Positions 12,984 through 18,283 of a stretch of DNA of 18,283 nt are shown here, piece after piece. The notes under the pieces were generated by a model. The model had not been told where the DNA came from and made no database searches. It saw only the letters and a list, made by a program, of their open reading frames with translations. Position 1 is the first letter of the stretch, and every line of letters starts with the position of its first letter. The position numbers and the translations under genes are program-made. This DNA comes from Anaerolineales bacterium (lineage in GTDB: Bacteria; Chloroflexota; Anaerolineae; Anaerolineales; UBA6663). The stretch spans positions 1-18,283 of the forward strand of contig JAEURM010000013.1 of NCBI GenBank assembly GCA_016789245.1. Reading direction: 5' to 3'.

Positions 12984-13550
12984 ATGGCATCTAACACTTT
13001 AGACGCACAGTTAATTGAGCGTTACCGCGCGGGTGATACCACCGTGGCGGATGCTTTGGTGCGTGCCCACCAAGCGGAGGTTTTCCGCTTGGCACTCTCA
13101 ATTATGGATGAGGCGGCTGAGGCTGAAGAAGCCACGCAGGAGGCGCTGATGGCCGCCCTAAAAGCTCTGCCGGGCTACCGGGGCGAAGCGGCCTTTAGCA
13201 CATGGCTGTACCGCATCACGGTGAACGTATGCCGGGGCCGCCTACGCAAACAGCGCGCGCGGGAGCGGTTGCAAAACGCGCTCACCGTGCTGTTCCAAAT
13301 AAAGCGAGAAACCACGCCGCACCCCGAAGAAACGGTGGCGCGCAATGAGCGGCACGCCGCGTTGTGGCAAGCCATAAATACACTCGATGAGAAACATCGC
13401 CTGCCGCTGGTGCTTCACTACTATCATGATTTACCTACGTTGGAGATTGCCCAAGTTTTGGAAATCAGTGAGGGCACCGTTCATTCCCGTTTACACACCG
13501 CCCGCCAGCGCCTGCGCGCGCAACTGCGGCTAAGCCACCATGACCCGTAA
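12984..13550 (+). CDS. ECF-family RNA polymerase sigma factor
   Basis: 188 residues. Region 2 spans about 23-92, with the -10-binding part AFSTWLYRITVNVCRGRLRK (70-89). A linker with acidic and basic patches (93-125) leads to region 4 (about 126-180), whose helix-turn-helix LPTLEIAQVLEISEGTVHSRLHTAR (150-174) binds the -35 element. There is no region 1 or 3, as in group 4 (ECF) sigma factors. ATG 12984 gives the best N-terminus; GAAGG upstream is a poor ribosome site at 12 bases. The gene overlaps the next one by 11 bases, which places it in an operon with the membrane sensor, the usual arrangement of an ECF sigma factor and its anti-sigma factor. The target promoters are unknown and may include its own. 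Confidence 0.95.
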   Translation: MASNTLDAQLIERYRAGDTTVADALVRAHQAEVFRLALSIMDEAAEAEEATQEALMAALKALPGYRGEAAFSTWLYRITVNVCRGRLRKQRARERLQNALTVLFQIKRETTPHPEETVARNERHAALWQAINTLDEKHRLPLVLHYYHDLPTLEIAQVLEISEGTVHSRLHTARQRLRAQLRLSHHDP

Positions 13551-15618
13551 TTCTGACCCGCTGGAAAAAGAACTCCGCCAAGCCATGCATGAACGCTGGG
13601 ATGGCACGCCGGTGCCGCGCGGCTTGGGCGAAAGCGTGCGCGCGCGTCTGCAAAAGCCCTCGCCCTTCCGCCGCGCATTGAATTTTGCTGGCGCGCTTAC
13701 GAGCATTGCTCTGCTGGCCACGTTGGTGCTCACCTTTGGCGCTTTGCTAGACCGCCGCCCCGTTCAAATGGCCGTAACACAAATTGTGGTGACGCGCCCA
13801 GTCATTACGCCGGTAACGCAAGTAGTGCCTAGCGTGGTGGAACAAACGCGGGAGCCTTTTTCTCAGCCGCATCCTATTTTGAGCGATGTGCGGGTGCGCC
13901 AAGCGATTACGCATTGCACTGACCGCGCCAGTTTGCTCCGTGCCGTTTACCCGTGGCTGGCAGATACTACACCATTTGAAGCGGACTCTGTTCTGCCGCG
14001 TAATCACTGGGCCTACCCAACGGAAAGCACACAATTTCAGCGCTACCCGTTTGATGTGGCGCACGGCCAAGCGATGCTCACCAAAGCGGGCTGGGTGCAG
14101 GCTGAGGGCCAGCCGTTCCGCACTAACGCAAACGGGGATGAACTGGCGCTTAAACTCACCACCACCAATGCCTCTTTTCGGCAAATGTGGGCTAATGTTT
14201 GGGAAGCGCAGTTGGCCGCATGCGGCATCCGCGTAGTGCGCTTGCACGCGCCGGCAGAATGGTTATTTGGAGAGAGCACTGGTTTACGGCGGCGTGATTT
14301 TGAAATGGCCGCGTTTGCGTGGGTGGCGGATTTTGAGCCGAGCGGGCGTGACCTGTGGGCGTGTGACGCGGCCCCCACGTTGGCCAACGGCTGGCAGGGG
14401 CAAAATTACACCGGCTGGTGCAACATCACTGCGGATGCCGCCATTCAACAATTTTCACAGAGTTTTAGCCGCGCTGAACGCCGCACTGCTTATCAAACTT
14501 TTCAGGAAGAACTTTCCAAAGATGTGCCCGTTCTCCCGCTCTTCTTCCGCGCCAACGTCAGCGCCATCAACCCCGCGTTGGAAAATTTTGCGCCCGAGGT
14601 GAACGGCGCAGAGCCGTTTACGTGGAACGCCGCACAGTGGCGTGTGCCCGGTAAAGATACGCTGGTGATTGGGGAAGGCTCCGAGCCAGCTTCATTGTTT
14701 GTGAATGAAAATGCGTACACCGCGCAAGCCATTGGCGCGTTGATTTTTGGCCGCGAGGTGGTGTACCGCAACTATGAATTTCAGCCCCTCACCCTGCCGC
14801 AACTGCCCACGCTAGAAAACGGCTTCGCGATGGAAAACCCGGTGTTGGTGCAAGAGGGCGCGGCAGTGATTGATTCTATTGGCCAGCCCATTACGCTGAC
14901 GGCCGGTGCGGTGGTGCGCGATGCAACGGGCAATGAGCTGATGTACAACGGCGGTGAGCTGGCCATGCCTCAACTCACCGTCACTTACAACTTCTTTGAA
15001 ACGCTCACTTGGTCTGACGGTGTGCCAGTGAGCCGCGCCGATTACGAGCTGGCGTACAAAATTACCTGTGACCCGGAGACCGGCGCGCAAAACTTTATTG
15101 GCCCCAGCCCTACATGTGACCAAATTGCCAACGTGGAATTTCTCAGCAACACGGCGTACCGCGTGACGTGGAAGCCGGGCTTTAGAGATGCGTTGTACAG
15201 CGTGCCGCCGTTGGGCCGCCAGCCCGCGCACCAAATCCTCAGTGATGGCCGCCGCTTGGCAGACGTGCCGCCCGCCGAATGGTTGGACTTGCCGGAAGTG
15301 AGCGAGCGCCCGCTGGGCATTGGGCCGTACATCATCACCCGTTGGGTGCATGGTGAAGGCATGACATTTGAAGCCAATCCCTACTACTTCGCTGGCCCAC
15401 CCGCCACGCCGCGCCTTGAAATTCGCATCCGCGAAGCCAACCTCCTGCCCGCCGCGCTAGTAAATGGCGAGGTAGATGTGATTGGTTTGGATTCCACCTT
15501 CCCCACAGACCCCACCTTCCAAACGCTCATTGAGGCGCAAGCCCAAGGCCTGGTGCGCGTTATTTCCACCCCGGCGGATACGTGGGAGCACATTGATTTT
15601 GCGTTGTTTTTGAAGTGA
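13540..15618 (+). CDS. Probable transmembrane anti-sigma/sensor with circularly permuted peptide-binding (SBP_bac_5) domain
   Basis: 692 residues. A short cytoplasmic segment (1-43; LEKELRQAMHERW) could bind the sigma factor; no zinc anti-sigma HxxxCxxC motif is present. One TM helix (46-70) and a linker (71-108) lead to an extracytoplasmic solute-binding domain of family 5, in which the halves are reversed. Residues 110-370 match the normal C-terminal part (PILSDVRVRQAITHCTDRASLLRAVY; YPFDVAHGQAMLTKAGW; NYTGWCNI; TWNAAQW at 361-367). Residues 371-692 match the normal N-terminal part (KDTLVIGEGSEPASLF; FFETLTWSDGVPVSRADYELAYKI; GIGPYIITRW at 593-602; EANPYYF). The protein stops at DFALFLK, where canonical proteins continue with ...DVRVRQAI. 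Gene context (11-base overlap with the ECF gene) suggests the domain senses an oligopeptide-like ligand and controls the sigma factor. The permutation is seen directly; the anti-sigma role is inference. Confidence 0.85.
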   Translation: MTRNSDPLEKELRQAMHERWDGTPVPRGLGESVRARLQKPSPFRRALNFAGALTSIALLATLVLTFGALLDRRPVQMAVTQIVVTRPVITPVTQVVPSVVEQTREPFSQPHPILSDVRVRQAITHCTDRASLLRAVYPWLADTTPFEADSVLPRNHWAYPTESTQFQRYPFDVAHGQAMLTKAGWVQAEGQPFRTNANGDELALKLTTTNASFRQMWANVWEAQLAACGIRVVRLHAPAEWLFGESTGLRRRDFEMAAFAWVADFEPSGRDLWACDAAPTLANGWQGQNYTGWCNITADAAIQQFSQSFSRAERRTAYQTFQEELSKDVPVLPLFFRANVSAINPALENFAPEVNGAEPFTWNAAQWRVPGKDTLVIGEGSEPASLFVNENAYTAQAIGALIFGREVVYRNYEFQPLTLPQLPTLENGFAMENPVLVQEGAAVIDSIGQPITLTAGAVVRDATGNELMYNGGELAMPQLTVTYNFFETLTWSDGVPVSRADYELAYKITCDPETGAQNFIGPSPTCDQIANVEFLSNTAYRVTWKPGFRDALYSVPPLGRQPAHQILSDGRRLADVPPAEWLDLPEVSERPLGIGPYIITRWVHGEGMTFEANPYYFAGPPATPRLEIRIREANLLPAALVNGEVDVIGLDSTFPTDPTFQTLIEAQAQGLVRVISTPADTWEHIDFALFLK

Positions 15619-15627
15619 TTATATTTA

Positions 15628-15652
15628 GACCTTCGGGGTCCGCGCCGCCCCG
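15628..15652. repeat. GC-rich hairpin after the sensor gene
   Basis: CGGGG (15634-15638) pairs with CCCCG (15648-15652); alternatively GACC (15628-15631) pairs with GGTC (15637-15640). It lies 10 bases after the stop and is followed by ATTTAGTTT, so it may act as a weak terminator. It resembles a degenerate copy of the hairpin at 2964-2996 (CTTCGGGGTC versus CTCGGGGCC on the other strand). Confidence 0.4.
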
Positions 15653-15748
15653 ATTTAGTTTAAGCCGAAACTCACTTGAGCTTCTCAAGCCCTTCAATAG
15701 AATAGAAATAGTTTGGCTCTAAGTTTTACTTGACGCCGCCGAATCGTC

Positions 15749-15768
15749 ATTCCCGCTTGCGCGGGAAT
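15749..15768. repeat. Short perfect palindromic repeat ATTCCCGC...GCGGGAAT
   Basis: Arms of eight bases (15749-15756 and 15761-15768) enclose a TTGC loop, inside CGTCATTCCCGC...GGGAATCC. This text is typical of widespread extragenic palindromes such as the dRS3-like ATTCCC/GGGAAT repeats. The surrounding gap (15619-15850, 232 bases) contains no gene that I can see and no clear promoter. Confidence 0.55.
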
Positions 15769-15850
15769 CCATTGGCGCGCGTTGGACACCCGTCTGCGCA
15801 AGTGTGACGGCTAATTCAATAACTAGAGTCTTTTCTCAAGGTGTGGGTTT

Positions 15851-16987
15851 ATGCGCCGCTTTCGTTTCGCCGTGTTAGTTATTTTCTTGTTGCTCATCGG
15901 AGTTGGCCTCTTCTGGCTTGGTGGTGAACTTACGCGGCCAATTCCGCCCACGCCCAACATCACGCCCTCGCCAGCGCCCACACGCGTGGGGAGCGGCAAC
16001 GGCCTCATCGCCTTCACCTCGGACCGCGATGGCAATTTTGAAATCTACGTGATGAATGCCGATGGCTCCAACCAGCGCAACCTCACGCAAAATGAAGCGT
16101 GGGATAACCGCCCAGCTTGGTCACCGGATGGCACGCAAATAGTTTTCACTTCTAGTCGCTTGGGAGAATTCAACCCTGAAATCTTTATCATGAATGCGGA
16201 TGGAAGTGATGTTCGGCAAATCACGCACAACTCCAGTGTCAATGAAGTGATTTGGTCACCCATAGGCACGCAACTATTAATGACTCAATACTCCTTTCTG
16301 CAAAACAACACTCCTGTTATTCAGCCTGCACTAGTTCAACTGGATGGCACGGTGCAACCGCTTATCATGCCAGAAGAAGCGCGTAATGCCATTTGCCATT
16401 CTCCCCAATGGTCACCGGATGGCTCACATGTAGCTTTTATTTGTTTCCAATTCGCTACCTCGGTGCTTTACAGCCTCGCCCCAGATGGAAGCTCAGCCGT
16501 CAAAGTCAGCTCGCATGTAAATGCGTTTGCTTGGTCACCAGATGGGACCAAACTGGCTTGGCGAAGTAACGGAAATCTTTGGCTGGCCGAAGCTAACGGG
16601 GATAATCAACACTTGATGCGCATGGATTTAGGCGGCACCTTTGCCGATTTGCTTCTTTGGTCACCGGATAGCACGCGGCTCTTGCTGTCTTCTGCAGACG
16701 AATATCAAATCAGACGCTTGTTTCTAATGTGGGCAGATGGCTCTAACCTGACGCAATTACCTGCACCGCTAGCGGATTCTTTTCCAGCAGATTTCTTTTC
16801 GGTTGGGGATACCGCCAACTTCGCGCCGGCCAATGACTGGATTGCGTTCACCGCTGATTATGGGAATGTGAATACACTGTACGCTCTCAACATCAGCGAA
16901 GCCTTCCGTGACCCCGCTTCACTAGCCCCCATTCAACTCACCACCAGCGGCGCCGATTTCGGCCCACGCTGGCAACCACAGCCTTAG
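15851..16987 (+). CDS. Membrane-anchored TolB-like beta-propeller protein (PD40/WD40-like repeats)
   Basis: 378 residues. A signal anchor (about 6-24; RFAVLVIFLLLIGVGLFW) and a Pro/Thr linker (29-45) are followed by a propeller. WSPDG-type motifs occur at 90-94 (WSPDGTQIVF), 135-139 (WSPIGTQLLM), 187-191 (WSPDGSHVAF), 228-232 (WSPDGTKLAW) and 270-274 (WSPDSTRLLL), with a last blade at about 330-375. NADGS motifs (IYVMNADGS, IFIMNADGS) are typical of PD40 blades of TolB-type proteins. Such domains bind proteins or glycans outside the membrane; no enzyme domain is attached. It starts 232 bases after the sensor gene, so it is probably a separate transcript, although it may belong to the sigma factor's regulon. 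AAGG about 10 bases upstream is a weak ribosome site. No Tol-Pal partners are nearby. Confidence 0.88.
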   Translation: MRRFRFAVLVIFLLLIGVGLFWLGGELTRPIPPTPNITPSPAPTRVGSGNGLIAFTSDRDGNFEIYVMNADGSNQRNLTQNEAWDNRPAWSPDGTQIVFTSSRLGEFNPEIFIMNADGSDVRQITHNSSVNEVIWSPIGTQLLMTQYSFLQNNTPVIQPALVQLDGTVQPLIMPEEARNAICHSPQWSPDGSHVAFICFQFATSVLYSLAPDGSSAVKVSSHVNAFAWSPDGTKLAWRSNGNLWLAEANGDNQHLMRMDLGGTFADLLLWSPDSTRLLLSSADEYQIRRLFLMWADGSNLTQLPAPLADSFPADFFSVGDTANFAPANDWIAFTADYGNVNTLYALNISEAFRDPASLAPIQLTTSGADFGPRWQPQP

Positions 16988-17000
16988 TGGCATCTATTTC

Positions 17001-17048
17001 CATCCGTTCCAATCAGTTCAATCCGTTGACTAATCCGTATAATCCGTT
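17001..17048 (+). repeat. Array of five AATCCGTT-like repeats
   Basis: Copies at 17001-17008 (CATCCGTT), 17011-17018 (AATCAGTT), 17020-17027 (AATCCGTT), 17032-17038 (AATCCGT) and 17041-17048 (AATCCGTT) are all in the same direction, 9-12 bases apart. It lies directly upstream of the -10 element of the DUF6391 gene and could be a regulator-binding array or a simple extragenic repeat. Confidence 0.5.
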
Positions 17049-17066
17049 TTCAAAAATCCCCTAAGC

Positions 17067-17072
17067 TATAAT
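17067..17072 (+). promoter_or_regulatory. -10 element (TATAAT) of the DUF6391-holA operon
   Basis: A perfect TATAAT lies 22 bases before the ATG at 17095. No good -35 is present (CCGTTT at 17 bases), which might mean that an activator binding the adjacent repeats is needed. Confidence 0.5.
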
Positions 17073-17094
17073 TCCTCCGCTCAAAGGAAAATAG

Positions 17095-17610
17095 ATGAAC
17101 GCCCTAGAAAAAATACTAGCCGTGCCGCTGATAGACCGCACACGCCGCAACCACGGCTTAGAACACGCCACCATCACCCTGCTCTCGCAAAAATATCGCG
17201 GCCTCAGCTTAGCGGGCCGCTCCACCCAAAACGGCTTTTACCTGTACGGCCACGTGAGCGCCGCTGAAATTGAAGACGCCGCCCAAGCCGCGCTCCAACG
17301 CATGAAGGCCGGCGAGCGCCACCTTGCCGTGCATCCTAACTGCGGCACCAATTTTGTAGTGGCCGGTTTTGCCGCCGCGTTGGCCGGCTTCCTCGGCTTC
17401 TTTGGCGCCCGCAACTGGCGCGATCGGCTAGAGCGTTTGCCGTTTGTGGCCTCGCTGGCCACATTCGCCCTCATCTTCGCTCAGCCAGTGGGCCTCACCC
17501 TCCAGCGAGATATCACCACCTCCGGCGAAATGCGCGAAATGGAAATCATCAGCATTGAGCCGCGCGGTTTTGGCAACTTGCCCATTCACTTCATCACCAC
17601 TCGTAACTAA
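17095..17610 (+). CDS. DUF6391 family membrane protein
   Basis: 171 residues. The N-terminal part contains H20-G-L-E-H24-A (RRNHGLEHATI), followed by NGFYLYG (46-52) and HPNCGTN (80-86). Two hydrophobic segments follow (about 87-105 and 115-137), then a short tail (138-171). The invariant-looking His/Cys motifs HGLEHA and HPNCGTN could form a metal site at the membrane face. These are the features by which I recognise DUF6391; its function is not known. The start has a strong ribosome site (AAAGGA, six bases upstream) and a -10 element. The stop overlaps the start of holA by one base (TAATG), so translation of the two is coupled. Confidence 0.8.
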   Translation: MNALEKILAVPLIDRTRRNHGLEHATITLLSQKYRGLSLAGRSTQNGFYLYGHVSAAEIEDAAQAALQRMKAGERHLAVHPNCGTNFVVAGFAAALAGFLGFFGARNWRDRLERLPFVASLATFALIFAQPVGLTLQRDITTSGEMREMEIISIEPRGFGNLPIHFITTRN

Positions 17611-18283
17611 TGCCGCGCTTCTACCTCCTGCACGGCCAAGATGAATTTGCGCTGGCCGAATACGTAGAAAACATCAAAGCCGAGTTGGGTGACCCGAGCA
17701 TGGCCTCGCTCAACATCACCGAGCTGGATGGCCGCACCGTCACTCTGCCGCAAGTGCAAGCCGCCGCCGGGGCCATGCCCTTCCTCACGGATTTTCGTTT
17801 AGTCATTGTGGAAAGCTGGCTCACTAAACTTTTGAGCAAAACGGAAGGTGAGGAGGAAGGCGAGGCCGAAACCGCCCGCACTGGCGGCAGTGCCAAAGAA
17901 ACGTTAGCCGCGCTGGCAACCTACCTAGAAGATCAACCGGCCAGCACGCGCTTAGTATTTGTTGAGAAACGAGATTTGCCAGAACGCCACGCCCTGCTCA
18001 AAGCCGTCAGCGGCCAAGCGTGGGCTGAGATAAAAAAGTTTGATGTGCCACAAGGCGAAGCGCTGGTGAAGTGGGTGCAAGTCCGCGCCAAAGCTGAGGG
18101 CGGCACCTTCACGCGTGAGGCCGCGCAAGTCTTAGCCGAAACCGAGCGCGACCCGCGCGCCCTCGGCCATGAAGTTCTCAAAATCCTCACGCACGTTAAT
18201 TTTGCCCGCCCGGCAGAAGTAACAGATGTGGCTCTGCTCACCTCCGCCAACAGTGAAGCCCGCATCTTTGATTTTGTAGATGC
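17610..18283 (+). CDS. holA: DNA polymerase III subunit delta, partial (C-terminus beyond right edge)
   Basis: 224 complete codons of a protein usually near 340 residues; the frame is open at the right edge. The N-terminus MPRFYLLHGQDEFALAEYV is characteristic of delta, whose AAA+-like fold begins with this strand-helix. Further family features are the LDGRTVTLPQVQAAAGAMPFLTDFRLVIVE region, TRLVFVEKRD and the final segment DPRALGHEVLKIL...IFDFVDA. Delta opens the beta sliding clamp as part of the clamp loader; bacterial delta lacks a working ATP site. A charged insert EGEEEGEAE lies between the second and third strands. It overlaps the DUF6391 stop by one base, so the two genes form an operon. 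Confidence 0.9.
   Translation, partial: MPRFYLLHGQDEFALAEYVENIKAELGDPSMASLNITELDGRTVTLPQVQAAAGAMPFLTDFRLVIVESWLTKLLSKTEGEEEGEAETARTGGSAKETLAALATYLEDQPASTRLVFVEKRDLPERHALLKAVSGQAWAEIKKFDVPQGEALVKWVQVRAKAEGGTFTREAAQVLAETERDPRALGHEVLKILTHVNFARPAEVTDVALLTSANSEARIFDFVD

Noticed and set aside
14812..15351. Minus-strand ORF of 179 residues opposite the sensor gene
   Set aside because: Antisense shadow in GC-rich coding sequence; no ribosome site, no recognisable domain, and fully inside a well-supported gene.
13540..15618. Reading the 692-residue protein as an ordinary ABC transporter substrate-binding protein
   Set aside because: It has a non-cleavable internal membrane helix after 45 residues, no lipobox, reversed domain order and no ABC permease genes nearby, so a sensor role fits better.

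Overview
The window most likely comes from a member of the Chloroflexota, probably class Anaerolineae. This is inferred from gene content, not from a marker gene: TPT-rich linkers after lipoprotein or membrane anchors, a DUF6391 protein, a heterodisulfide-reductase-like membrane Fe-S protein, a small-GTPase/two-component operon and several short hairpin repeats. Base composition is moderately GC-rich and even, with no insertion sequence, phage gene or CRISPR array.

Left part (1-3000, minus strand): the start of an unknown membrane-anchored protein runs off the left edge. Upstream of it are a 678-residue membrane Fe-S oxidoreductase and a 115-residue protein with two CxxC pairs. The latter has a promoter, a hairpin leader and its own terminator.

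Centre-left (3096-7499, plus strand): a five-gene operon with ATGA overlaps at the last three junctions. It encodes a coiled-coil protein, a membrane protein with a roadblock/longin-like domain inside and an SH3b-like domain outside, a Ras-like GTPase, a PAS-type histidine kinase and an OmpR-family regulator. The genes look like one signalling device linking an envelope sensor and a GTPase switch to transcription. A c-di-GMP phosphodiesterase with a degenerate GGDEF domain follows, then a LapA-like membrane protein coupled to an 84-residue stand-alone HisKA-like domain whose phosphoacceptor His is replaced by Arg. This block ends in a strong terminator.

Centre (10177-12750): a peroxiredoxin-like gene is interrupted by one in-frame UGA exactly where a U-x-x-C redox motif is expected, with a plausible bacterial SECIS hairpin downstream. 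I call it a selenoprotein. It is followed by a vanadium-haloperoxidase/PAP2-type lipoprotein, a 48-residue basic protein, a terminator usable from both sides and tRNA-Val(UAC) on the minus strand with a good promoter.

Right part (12984-18283): an ECF sigma factor overlaps a gene for a 692-residue protein with a short cytoplasmic segment, one membrane helix and a peptide-binding (SBP_bac_5) domain whose halves are in reversed order, as in a circular permutation. This looks like a sigma/anti-sigma pair with a built-in ligand sensor. A membrane-anchored TolB-like propeller, a DUF6391 protein and the start of DNA polymerase III delta (holA) close the window.

The three strongest leads are the UGA-containing peroxiredoxin-like gene, the permuted binding-protein sensor beside the ECF sigma factor, and the GTPase/histidine-kinase operon. 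All family assignments are by eye from protein motifs; no search was run.
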